Shown here: piece by piece, positions 52,803 through 61,441 of the stretch
Layout of the letters: each line of letters starts with the position of its first letter
How positions within the stretch are numbered: the first letter of the stretch is position 1
Source: Candidatus Poribacteria bacterium
GTDB lineage: Bacteria; Poribacteria; WGA-4E; WGA-3G
Direction of reading: 5' to 3'
Length of the DNA: 64,000 nt
Assembly (NCBI GenBank): GCA_028818705.1
Contig: JAPPNJ010000067.1
Span: 1 to 64,000 of the forward strand
Translations under genes and position numbers: made by a program
The notes under the pieces: generated by a model
Databases searched by the model: none
Seen by the model: the letters and a program-made list of their open reading frames with translations, nothing else
Told to the model about the DNA's origin: nothing

Positions 52803-53606
52803 TTAATACTGTTGTTTAACATTCGCCCAAGTCGTGGAGAGCTTGCCTTCAGGTTCAACGGGCGTCAGAAGTAATGCCGAAAGCCCCTTTTCCATCATCA
52901 TCTGGATATCATCTTCACCCAAGGCAACGTTGAAGATAGCAACTTCGTCAATAACCGCATCGCCAAATCTGCCATCACAACAGGTATCCCTACCGATAAA
53001 AACCGGACCGTCGTCAGCATCAATTGGATTGGTATCAATCTCCATTGTACTCTCTGCCACACCATCAATATAGATATTCCATTCACCGCTTGCACTGTCA
53101 AAAGTAGCAGTATAGAGATGCCAATCGGTAATATCAGCGGGTCCAACTTCGCCATCGCGCCAGTTACCGGGCTTGTTCCAACATCCACCGTTACAAATGG
53201 GCCAAGAAACGTTTTTGGTCCCTTGATTCGGATGGATAATATACGCATTCCGCTTTTCAACCATCCAACCGTGCTGATTCCAGTCAGCCGTCATACTCTT
53301 AACCCAGATCGAGACGGTGATTGCATCAGTCGGATTCACGTGTGCAGGGACCTCAACGTATGCCCCGGAACCATCAAGTTCCAGTCCTGAACCAAATACG
53401 CCACTAACCCACTTAGGACTCCCCACCAACTCCGCATCAAGTCCACTGCTGGAAGAATCCGCAGCAGTGTCCCCACTTCCTTCATCAAACAGCCAAAGCC
53501 CTACTAAGGCATCCATCTCAAGTTGTGCAAGCGCAGGCGTGATAAGTAGACATACACTTAAAATGAGGGTGAGCCCTACACATGTTAATTGCGTTATAAA
53601 TTTCAT
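52803..53606 (-). CDS. Secreted LamG-domain protein
   Basis: 267 residues from ATG 53606, with GGAG seven bases upstream; a TTG one codon earlier is less likely. A signal peptide (MKFITQLTCVGLTLILSVCLL) is followed by the jelly-roll motifs VGLWLFDEGSGDTAADSSSS, FGSGLELDGSGAYV, TVSIWVKSM, LYTATFDSASGEWNIYIDG and VIDEVAIFNVALGEDDI. Cys-rich CCDGR and CNGGCWN suggest disulfides in the exported protein. The tail GKLSTTWANVKQQY keeps the shared motif. Probably the first gene of a two-gene minus-strand run. Confidence 0.87.
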   Translation of the reverse strand: MKFITQLTCVGLTLILSVCLLITPALAQLEMDALVGLWLFDEGSGDTAADSSSSGLDAELVGSPKWVSGVFGSGLELDGSGAYVEVPAHVNPTDAITVSIWVKSMTADWNQHGWMVEKRNAYIIHPNQGTKNVSWPICNGGCWNKPGNWRDGEVGPADITDWHLYTATFDSASGEWNIYIDGVAESTMEIDTNPIDADDGPVFIGRDTCCDGRFGDAVIDEVAIFNVALGEDDIQMMMEKGLSALLLTPVEPEGKLSTTWANVKQQY

Positions 53607-54096
53607 CAAAATCTCCTAATATGTTTAGATATATTCTGTCTCCGCAAGCCAAACTTAACAAGTTTGCTAAACTGTTATGCTCCTATCTAATTATTATGCC
53701 ATAAGATGAGACGTCAGTCAATCCAATTTTTAAATCTTTCGACACCTTCTCACTGACTACTGATAACCGAAAACAGAGAACAAAATACGCCTTAAGGCTA
53801 TTCAGTCGGCGGTTGGTGGTTAGTAGCGAGGTTAGGAAACCTCGCCTACCACTCGTAAGGTAGGGGCGGTTTCCAACCGCACTGATATGTTTATTTATTT
53901 TTCAAATCCGCCATAAATGCCCCTACTACACGCCTCAGGGCTATTTAGTTTTCGATTCCGATCTCGGTTTATGTTGGCAGATGTTAAGGTTTTTACGCAA
54001 TGTCGCGAGCACAGCTCGCTCCTACAGTGGAATAATATTCATGTAAATAAAGTAAACATGTAAAACTAAATGCCCTGCTACACGTCTACTTTTCGG
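53607..54096. repeat. Repeat-rich intergenic region
   Basis: No gene seen across about 680 bases to the next start. Hairpins lie at 53826-53845 (GCGAGGTT/AACCTCGC, identical to the 8013 copy), 53866-53880 (GCGGTT/AACCGC) and 54005-54019 (GCGAGC/GCTCGC with TCCTACAG after). Between them are AT-rich low-complexity stretches, including TGACTACTGATAACCG-type text also found after coaD. The repeat content resembles that at 27250-27752. Confidence 0.7.
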
Positions 54097-54126
54097 TTGA
54101 CATAAACTTTCAAGACGTGGTATCAT
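54097..54126 (+). promoter_or_regulatory. Promoter of the YCF48-like gene
   Basis: TTGACA (54097-54102), an 18-base spacer, TATCAT (54121-54126). The -35 is consensus. The leader is about 155 bases long and contains GGCGTTGCTTGCAAGCCC-type inverted text near 54199-54216, of unknown role. Confidence 0.65.
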
Positions 54127-54288
54127 ATAAAACAGAATGAAGCACATAAACTTCAGTTCATAATCCTTGAGCAGTACAATGTACTATCTAAAACGAAGGG
54201 CGTTGCTTGCAAGCCCATCTCTAAGAAGTAAGGAGGTCGGCGTTCACTCCACACCCAGAGGGCGTGGGTTTCGACGCTATGAAACTTG

Positions 54289-56175
54289 ATGAAACCGAGA
54301 AAACAAATATTATCTATTATGGTAGTCCTGCTTCTGCTCTGCACTGTGCAGTCCGCGCTTGCAGAACAAGCGTGGAAGAAAGTAAGTGAATCCAAGTGGC
54401 AGGCTCATTTTTCAGACATCTTTTTTGTAGACGCACAACACGGATGGATTGTAGGTAGCAATTCGACGATTCTACATACCGCTGATGGCGGCATGACCTG
54501 GAACAAACAACCGAGTCAACCGCTGCCATTTGACATTGTCCTAAAGAAAGTCCGATTTATCAATCCACAAACCGGCTGGGTTGTTGGAGACGATGGCATG
54601 GTCCTGAAAACCACCGATGGCGGGCAGACCTGGATGAAAAAGAATACCGGCACCTTCACGGCACTGTTAGGTGTTTCGTTCACTGACGCACAACACGGAT
54701 GGGCGAGTGGAGATGGAGGTCTCATCATCAGCACCAAAAACGGTGGTACAACATGGACAAAACAGGAACTGGACACTAATAATACGATTGAAGGCATCGA
54801 CTTTGTGAGTTCGACAGTTGGTTGGGCAGCAGGTGGCGGCGGAACTCTTCTACACACTAAAGATGGTGGAGAGACTTGGGAATTTCAGACCAGTGCGACT
54901 GTCAACACACTCGATGCGATTTCTATGCTAAATGATAAAGTAGGATGGGCAGTCGGTGCCGGTGGAGCCGTCGTTGCGACAGTTGACGGTAGCAATTGGG
55001 CAGTTCAAGAGAGCAGTGTCCCGAATTCTAACGGTATGCCTGAACCCGTTTGGGATGTCCATTTCGCTGATGAAAAGGTAGGTATTGCCGCCGCCGAATT
55101 CGGGGTAATCCTTCGTACAACAGATGGCGGTGCGAGTTGGGCCCCGCTTGACCCGCGCCCTGTTGCGTCCCGTCTACAAGGCATTCACATGCTCAGTCCA
55201 ACTGAAGCATGGATGGTTGGAAACGACGCAACTATCTTACACACAACCGATGGTGGAGACACCTGGGATGTCGTTTCCAGTTCAAGCCATTTACGGAGTG
55301 TCTATTTCCACGACGACAAACTCGGCTGGGCGGTCGGCTTGTCAGGGAGTGTTCTACATACCAACGATGGTGGTGAAACGTGGAAACCACAACTGAGTGG
55401 AAACGTATTTGAACTTTTCGGGGTCGGGTTTGTGGATGCAAATAGAGGTTATATCGTTGGAAGTAACGCAGCACTCGCTGAAACGCTTGATGGCGGAAAG
55501 ACGTGGCATGGGGTTAGTGATCCAGGTGATGAGGGACACGGCACTGCCAAACGAATTATATTTGAAGGCATCATGAGCTGGCGCAGTGCAATGGGCTCTT
55601 ACGCTATGAGTTTCGGTACACCAACACATGCATGGGCAGTTGGGGAAACCGGTAGGCTTATGCACACTACCGATGCAGGACAAACCTGGTTGGGACAAGA
55701 CATGGACCCAATGATGACAGGAGCAGGTTTTAATAACCTCTATGGTGTCCACTTCGTAAACGACAAAGTCGGTTGGATAGTTGGTGACGCTGGAACCATC
55801 GCAAAAACTATGGATGGCGGACAAACTTGGAGTTCTATCTTGCAAGGCCCGAAATTGAATGATGTCTACGCCGTCAACGAACAGACCGCTTGGATCGCTG
55901 GCGAACAGGGTGCTATTATGGCAACAACGGACGGCGGAGCAACATGGGTCGAACAGACAGTCCCAACGCAAACGAATCTCAATGCTGTTCTATTCCGTGA
56001 CGCCAACGAAGGCTGGGCAGCTGGAGAATACGGCACAATTCTCCACACAACCGATGGAGGCGTCACTTGGTTGATGCAGGAATCACCCACACAGAGCGAT
56101 CTGTGGGATCTCGTTCAAACGCCAAGTGGCACAGTCTGGGCAATTGGTGATTCTTCCACTATCATCAGCTATTAA
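54289..56175 (+). CDS. Secreted YCF48-type repeat protein
   Basis: 628 residues from ATG 54289 (TTG 54286 is in frame). The N-terminus has a signal peptide (PRKQILSIMVVLLLLCTVQSALA, in part). At least 13 repeats of about 43-47 residues follow, each with a GW-x-V/A-G...G-x-I-L-x-T-x-DGG-x-TW core such as GWIVGSNSTILHTADGGMTW. This is the YCF48/photosystem-II-stability-factor-like (BNR-type) beta-propeller family; 14 blades would make two seven-bladed propellers. Family members act in assembly or glycan binding. The ribosome site is weak. A long leader lies upstream. Confidence 0.88.
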   Translation: MKPRKQILSIMVVLLLLCTVQSALAEQAWKKVSESKWQAHFSDIFFVDAQHGWIVGSNSTILHTADGGMTWNKQPSQPLPFDIVLKKVRFINPQTGWVVGDDGMVLKTTDGGQTWMKKNTGTFTALLGVSFTDAQHGWASGDGGLIISTKNGGTTWTKQELDTNNTIEGIDFVSSTVGWAAGGGGTLLHTKDGGETWEFQTSATVNTLDAISMLNDKVGWAVGAGGAVVATVDGSNWAVQESSVPNSNGMPEPVWDVHFADEKVGIAAAEFGVILRTTDGGASWAPLDPRPVASRLQGIHMLSPTEAWMVGNDATILHTTDGGDTWDVVSSSSHLRSVYFHDDKLGWAVGLSGSVLHTNDGGETWKPQLSGNVFELFGVGFVDANRGYIVGSNAALAETLDGGKTWHGVSDPGDEGHGTAKRIIFEGIMSWRSAMGSYAMSFGTPTHAWAVGETGRLMHTTDAGQTWLGQDMDPMMTGAGFNNLYGVHFVNDKVGWIVGDAGTIAKTMDGGQTWSSILQGPKLNDVYAVNEQTAWIAGEQGAIMATTDGGATWVEQTVPTQTNLNAVLFRDANEGWAAGEYGTILHTTDGGVTWLMQESPTQSDLWDLVQTPSGTVWAIGDSSTIISY

Positions 56176-56193
56176 ACCTTGCTTACCTAACTG

Positions 56194-56223
56194 AGGTGGG
56201 CAAGATCGATTGCCCACCTACCT
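56194..56223. repeat. Intergenic hairpin AGGTGGGCAA / TTGCCCACCT
   Basis: Ten-base perfect stem with a six-base loop, followed by ACC, between the YCF48-like gene and the TolC gene. It may function as a terminator without a T-tract. It fits the variable-stem hairpin set. Confidence 0.6.
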
Positions 56224-56296
56224 TCACAAATTCATTCGTAGAGGTGAATCTTTATAAAAAACCCGCCTTTACCTAACTTTGGAGGACACAAGCACA

Positions 56297-57700
56297 ATGC
56301 ACCTACTACGGTTCCGCCACTCTATCTGTGCTGGTGGAACCTTGCTACTATTCCTACTAAGCCTCTCTGTTATAGCACAAGAACCGAAAGTTCTGACATT
56401 AGAAGAGAGTATTGAAATTGCCAAACAGAGCAATCTGACTGTTCAGACCGCTGAGGAAAACCTTAAAGCCGCTGAAGCGCAAGTTCGTGCCGCGCTCGGT
56501 GGACTCTTACCACGGCTCACAGCAAACGGTAATTACACCTACTTTAAAGACATCCAAAAATCAGTAATTCGAGCCGATGGCGGATTTGGATTCCCAACGC
56601 CCGGTGGAGACATGAATGGGATGCAGCCACCCAGCGCGGACAACGAAGCCGACCTGATTGAATTGGAATTTGGCGCACACCATAACGTCCAAGGCACAGT
56701 CAATTTAACACAGCCAATCTTTGCCTGGGGACGTTATTATTATGGCTATCAAGCCGCAAAATTCAACTATCAAGCAACCCAACGCGATGTTGATGCCGCC
56801 TACAACCAACTCCGCTTAGATGTATCTGAAGCCTTTTACGGTGCTTTGGTTGCGCAGGAGTTTGTAAGGGTCGCACAACAGAGTGTTTCTCTCGTTGAAG
56901 AACAACTCGCAATTGCGGAGGCATCATTTGACGCAGGCGCAGCGACTAATTTCGATGTGCTGCGCGCGAAAGTTCAACTTGCCAACGCCAAATCAACGCT
57001 AATTCGAGCCGAAAACGGAGTTCGTACTGCTAAAAATGCCTACAAAACAGTGCTTAATATACCGCTTATTGAAGATGTAACAGTCAAAGGCACACTCGAA
57101 ATACCTGAAAACCGTCAAATGCCGGCGCTAAATCTTGAAGAATTGATCCAACAAGCACTTGAAAATCGTCCTGAGGTACGCCGCACACAATTTAGTGAAC
57201 AAGCCGCACACAAACAGATCGACATTGCCAAGACGCGTCGCCTTCCCGATCTCGGTCTGTTCTCAAACTATCAAATCTCACAGAATGAAAGACTGACAGA
57301 AATGAATAGGATTTGGAGCGTCGGTTTCCAAATTAACATTCCGATTTTCGATGGCTTCGCGACAAGTGCAGCCGTGCAACAGACTGAATCTGTCCTAAAA
57401 CAGGTTCAGTTGGGAGGGGACCAAGTTAAAGTCGGGGTCGAATTTGAGGTCCGCACTGCCTATCTCAATCTCCTTGGCGCACAAACGCTTATTGATGTTC
57501 AGCGCGAAGCCGTTGTCCAAGCCCGAGAAAGCGTCCGTATTGCCAATCTGCAATTTAAAAATGGTATCATTACGACTGTTGCGTTGACTGACACACAACT
57601 TGCCCTCGCACAAGCGGAAGTCAATCGCCTTCAGGCATATCACGATTACGTCGTTGGCTTATCACGATTGGAAAAAGCGGTAGGACAAACGCTACAATAG
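56297..57700 (+). CDS. TolC family outer-membrane channel protein
   Basis: 467 residues from ATG 56297, with GGAGG about eleven bases upstream. Signal peptide (GGTLLLFLLSLSVIA, region about 18-32). The mature protein begins QEPKVLTLEESIEIAKQSN and has the internal duplication and long helices of TolC-type outer-membrane factors (NLTVQTAEENLKAAEAQVRAA, EVRTAYLNLLGAQTLIDVQREAV, both in part). It forms a trimeric channel for efflux or type I secretion. The adaptor gene follows 78 bases later, but no inner-membrane pump follows in the window. Confidence 0.92.
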   Translation: MHLLRFRHSICAGGTLLLFLLSLSVIAQEPKVLTLEESIEIAKQSNLTVQTAEENLKAAEAQVRAALGGLLPRLTANGNYTYFKDIQKSVIRADGGFGFPTPGGDMNGMQPPSADNEADLIELEFGAHHNVQGTVNLTQPIFAWGRYYYGYQAAKFNYQATQRDVDAAYNQLRLDVSEAFYGALVAQEFVRVAQQSVSLVEEQLAIAEASFDAGAATNFDVLRAKVQLANAKSTLIRAENGVRTAKNAYKTVLNIPLIEDVTVKGTLEIPENRQMPALNLEELIQQALENRPEVRRTQFSEQAAHKQIDIAKTRRLPDLGLFSNYQISQNERLTEMNRIWSVGFQINIPIFDGFATSAAVQQTESVLKQVQLGGDQVKVGVEFEVRTAYLNLLGAQTLIDVQREAVVQARESVRIANLQFKNGIITTVALTDTQLALAQAEVNRLQAYHDYVVGLSRLEKAVGQTLQ

Positions 57701-57778
57701 AAAACAGAATACAACGACCTGAAGTCGTATAAAACAGATACAATTTCCTTACGAAATCGGTTAAAAGGAGAAAACAAA

Positions 57779-59386
57779 TTGAAGAAAGTATTGATTGGTA
57801 TCGGTATATTATTAGTGATTATAGTGATTTTAGCCGTGCCAAGATTTATGAAACGTGAAAGTCCATCATCTCAACAAGCTGAAGCTGTTGTGCTGAAACC
57901 GGTAGAGGTCACAAAAGCAGAACGGGGTGAGATTCGCTTGGAACACCAACTGTCGGGCACTATTCAAGCAGCGTCACAAGTCAGTGTTTATCCCAAGATT
58001 GCTGGACGGCTTATCGCTTTAAACGTAGATGAGGGGGCCCGCGTTGAAAAAGACGCACCTCTCGCCACCGTGGAGTATGAAGAGTTACAACTTGCAGTGC
58101 AACAAGCAGAAGCAACGTTGGAATCGGCGGAAACTGCCTATTCTCAGGCAAAGCAGCTTGCGGAAGTACGCGTGCTTTCACAAATCGCGCAAGCGAAAGC
58201 GCAACTCCACGCTGCAGAGATAGCCCTACAACAGGTAATAGACCTCTCTGAAATCCGAACAGTCACGCAAATAGAACAGGCGCAAGCCGCATTAGAATCG
58301 CTTGTCGCGAATCTGCAGAAAATTAAAAGAGGTGCCCGTGAAGAAGATCGACGGCAAGCAGAAGCGGGTTTAAATCAGGCTGATGCAAACCTCGCCAACG
58401 CCAAGAGTAACCACGAGCGAATGACAGAACTTTTCCAGAACGGCGCGATCAGCCAGCAATCCCTTGAGAGCGCGAAAACACAGTTAGACATCGCTATCGC
58501 GCAGCACAAAATTGCCACAGAACAACTGCAGCTTATTGACAACGGTGCCCGTGTTGAGGACGTCCAAGCCATGGAGGCACAGGTCGAACAGGCAGAAGCC
58601 TCTTTACGGTTAGCACAGACACAAGCCGAAACTAAAACGTGGGAAAAAGACATTGAACTTGCACGTTCACAGGTTGAAACAGCACGTGCCGGACTCACTA
58701 CTGTCCAAGCTTTAGAGACTGCGAAAAGTTGGGAAGCAGAGATTACATCGGCGAAAACGGCACGTACACAAGCATACGTCGCCCTCAAACTTGCCAAGAA
58801 ACGCCTGAAAGATGCCACAATCCATGCCCCTATTTCGGGGGTCATTTCCAGACGCTATTTAGATTTAGGAGGAATGGCACTCCCAGCAGCACCGCTTTTT
58901 GAAATTGTTAATATCGATACCGTCACAGCTACTGTTGATGTTATTGAATCACAACTGAATCAATTGACACTCGATCAGCAGGCAACAATAGAAATTGACG
59001 GTATAGAGACACCGTTGTCAGGTCAGATTACCTTTATTAGTCCTACACTACAAGCGACTCGACGAACAGCAACTGTTGAGGTCCGCATAGACAATCCTCA
59101 TGGTACTGTCAAACCAGGGATGTTCGCGAAAGTCACCGTACCTATCAAAGTACGCACTGATGCGCTTCTGATTCCGCGTACCTCACTCATTGAGAATGTC
59201 AATACAAAAACACAAAACGTCTTCGTCATAGAAGATAACGTAAGTCGACGCCGCATAGTGGAGATAGGGCTTTTACGAGGAAGTCAGGCTGAAATTATCA
59301 GCGGACTCACGGAAGGAGAAGCCGTCGTCACTGCTGGACAACACTCCCTAAAAGATGGAGAAGACGTTAGGGTTGTCAACCCTTAG
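57779..59386 (+). CDS. HlyD/RND-type periplasmic adaptor (membrane fusion) protein
   Basis: 535 residues; the start appears to be TTG 57779, with AAAGGAG eight bases upstream. One N-terminal membrane segment (KVLIGIGILLVIIVILAVP) anchors it, followed by a biotinyl-lipoyl half (GRLIALNVDEGARVEKDAPLATV), a long coiled coil with an internal near-duplication (residues about 100-330, alanine- and glutamine-rich), the matching half (DATIHAPISGVISRRYLDLGG) and beta-barrel/membrane-proximal domains. The coiled coil is longer than usual. It would link an inner-membrane transporter to the preceding TolC protein. Confidence 0.9.
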   Translation: MKKVLIGIGILLVIIVILAVPRFMKRESPSSQQAEAVVLKPVEVTKAERGEIRLEHQLSGTIQAASQVSVYPKIAGRLIALNVDEGARVEKDAPLATVEYEELQLAVQQAEATLESAETAYSQAKQLAEVRVLSQIAQAKAQLHAAEIALQQVIDLSEIRTVTQIEQAQAALESLVANLQKIKRGAREEDRRQAEAGLNQADANLANAKSNHERMTELFQNGAISQQSLESAKTQLDIAIAQHKIATEQLQLIDNGARVEDVQAMEAQVEQAEASLRLAQTQAETKTWEKDIELARSQVETARAGLTTVQALETAKSWEAEITSAKTARTQAYVALKLAKKRLKDATIHAPISGVISRRYLDLGGMALPAAPLFEIVNIDTVTATVDVIESQLNQLTLDQQATIEIDGIETPLSGQITFISPTLQATRRTATVEVRIDNPHGTVKPGMFAKVTVPIKVRTDALLIPRTSLIENVNTKTQNVFVIEDNVSRRRIVEIGLLRGSQAEIISGLTEGEAVVTAGQHSLKDGEDVRVVNP

Positions 59387-59522
59387 ATGTCTATTTCTCA
59401 ACATCACACCAGCATGTATTGGTAGGTGTGCTCCTAAAAACAAAACAGGTATTGCCTAATCAAAGGCGTTAGGATATAGGGCAATTTCGTTTTTGGCTTT
59501 CTGTTGGTTTTAGAGGGGAGTC

Positions 59523-59547
59523 GGGATTTGGAAATCCCTCCTACAAG
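59523..59547. repeat. Intergenic hairpin GGGATTT / AAATCCC with TCCTACAAG
   Basis: Seven-base stem with a two-base loop, followed by TCCTACAAG. It lies between the adaptor gene and the LRR protein. The 3' flank matches that of the 54005 element. Confidence 0.6.
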
Positions 59548-59624
59548 AAAACTATGGTGGATCATAGAAATAAGTTACATTCTACTTATGTCAAGGAAAG
59601 GAGGGCTTGTGCCCGAAGAATCTG

Positions 59625-61193
59625 ATGAAACGTTTTTTCACAATTTTCTCAATTTTGATTATTTTTTGTCCTACGGTCTCTCTCATCGCACAAGAAATCC
59701 CTGAAGCTTGGATGCCGGATCCGAATCTAAGAGCAGTAGTTCGTTCGAGACTCGGCTTAGCAGCGGATGTGCTGCTGACTCAAGAAGGATTGCGTGAGTT
59801 AAGGACGCTTACTGCTACAGATAGTGGTATCAGCACTCTCACGGGGTTGGAACATGCCACAAGACTAATAAAATTAAATCTCAGGGATAATAGCATATCG
59901 GATGTGGGCGCGCTTTCAGGTTTGACAGGCTTGAAGTGGTTACACCTTGATAAGAATAATATCTCAGATGTGAGCGCATTATCAAGTTTGACAAACTTAA
60001 GGCATTTGGGTCTCCAAGACAATAAAATATCGGATGTGGGTTCATTGTCAAGTTTGAGAAAACTCTCGGGATTGGGACTTGGTAATTATATATCCGATGT
60101 AAATGGTAACAACATTTCCGATGTGAGTCCACTTTCAAATTTAAAGCGGCTCCATTGGCTGTATCTCCAGAATAATAATATATCGGACGTGAGTATTCTC
60201 TCAAACTTAACGGAACTGCGGATTTTGGATCTGAGTGGAAATAAAATATCGGATGTAAGCGCATTATCAAGTTTGAAGAAAATCTATTGGCTGTATCTCC
60301 AGAACAATAATATATCAGATGTCAGCCCGTTGTCAGGTTTGATTAAGTTGTACTGGTTGTATCTCCAGAACAATAACATATTAGATGTCAGCCCGTTATC
60401 AAGTTTGACAAATCTCGCCGTATTGGCACTTCATAATAATCCGATTCTGGATACGAGTCCCTTGTATCCGTTGCTGCAACACCCCCTTTTCCCTTTATTT
60501 GTTAGCATTAAGGTTTCTGAATATCCACCGTGGGATATCAATGCGGATGGGAGTGTGGATGCTACCGATTCGGTACTTGTCACCAGTGCCTTGGGGCAAA
60601 GTGGCGAGACTATAGAAGATCCACGTACAGATGTCAATGGTGATGGCAGTGTTGATATCATTGACCTCAAGTTAGTGGTAGATAACCTTGATCCAGAAAA
60701 CCGAGCGGAGGGTGAAGGGGCAGCACCGTCTGTATTCGGTGGGGTAGCTGATCTGATTCTCGATCCACGGGTACGCCAGCCCCTTGACAGAGAGGCACTC
60801 GCGGTAGCGCTTGCTGGGATGCGAGTTGAAAGCGATGGTTCGCTGAAATATCAGCGTGCGATTGCTTACCTCGAAAATCTCTTAGCTGCGATGCCTCCAG
60901 CCCAAACGCGTTTGCTTGCCAACTACCCGAACCCTTTCAACCCGGAAACATGGATCCCTTATCACTTGGCGGAAGCAGGTGATGTGAGACTAAGGATCTA
61001 CGATATGGATGGCAGCGTTGTGCGCGATTTGAAACTCGGGATTCAAGACGCCGGGTTCTATACGAGTCGGTCTCGCGCTGCTTATTGGGATGGCAGAAAC
61101 AATAGGGGTGAAAACGTGTCGAGCGGCGTATATTTCTATCAACTCAATACCGAAAATCATTCGTTCCTACGGAAAATGGTCATTCTGAAGTAG
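59625..61193 (+). CDS. Secreted leucine-rich-repeat protein with dockerin and Por-type C-terminal domain
   Basis: 522 residues. ATG 59625 gives a signal peptide (MKRFFTIFSILIIFCPTVSL); no strong ribosome site is at the expected spacing. An N-terminal part is followed by about nine internalin-like LRR units of 22 residues (NNISDVSALSSL-type). Next comes a dockerin-type pair of calcium loops (DINADGSVDATDSVLVTSAL and DVNGDGSVDIIDLKLVVDNL, about residues 308-352). The C-terminus has the type IX-secretion-like/FlgD-Ig hallmark LLANYPNPFNPETWIPYHL and ends RKMVILK. The mix suggests a surface or matrix adhesion role. No porin secretion gene is seen here. Confidence 0.85.
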   Translation: MKRFFTIFSILIIFCPTVSLIAQEIPEAWMPDPNLRAVVRSRLGLAADVLLTQEGLRELRTLTATDSGISTLTGLEHATRLIKLNLRDNSISDVGALSGLTGLKWLHLDKNNISDVSALSSLTNLRHLGLQDNKISDVGSLSSLRKLSGLGLGNYISDVNGNNISDVSPLSNLKRLHWLYLQNNNISDVSILSNLTELRILDLSGNKISDVSALSSLKKIYWLYLQNNNISDVSPLSGLIKLYWLYLQNNNILDVSPLSSLTNLAVLALHNNPILDTSPLYPLLQHPLFPLFVSIKVSEYPPWDINADGSVDATDSVLVTSALGQSGETIEDPRTDVNGDGSVDIIDLKLVVDNLDPENRAEGEGAAPSVFGGVADLILDPRVRQPLDREALAVALAGMRVESDGSLKYQRAIAYLENLLAAMPPAQTRLLANYPNPFNPETWIPYHLAEAGDVRLRIYDMDGSVVRDLKLGIQDAGFYTSRSRAAYWDGRNNRGENVSSGVYFYQLNTENHSFLRKMVILK

Positions 61194-61441
61194 ATAACCG
61201 TCAACGGTCAGCTGTCATCAAGAATCACTCTCAATGTTTATGGAAAAAAAGGCTTGATAAATTAACCAGATTGGCATAATATGGCATAGTAGATGTTTAG
61301 CCTCCGAGGGTCACTCGGAACGGTTTAAGGCTGTAGCTAGATAGACTAAAATCAAATCTGTTCAACTGGTTTTTCCGTCCTGCACTTGGGAAAGGCGTTG
61401 TCAGCAACACCATCGCAAAGACATCCTAATTGGGAAGACAA
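61194..61441. other. Intergenic between LRR protein and sugar kinase
   Basis: A gap of 248 bases with no gene. A degenerate TGGCATA repeat pair (about 61272-61288) and a CCTCCGAGGGTCACTCGG palindrome-like stretch are present. No promoter close to consensus was found. Confidence 0.35.

Noticed and set aside
54180-54285. Remnant of an IS200/IS605 element upstream of the YCF48-like gene
   Set aside because: The inverted text GGGCGTTGCTTGCAAGCCC and the following GC-rich stretch resemble transposon ends, but no tnpA or tnpB fragment and no target duplication can be found.
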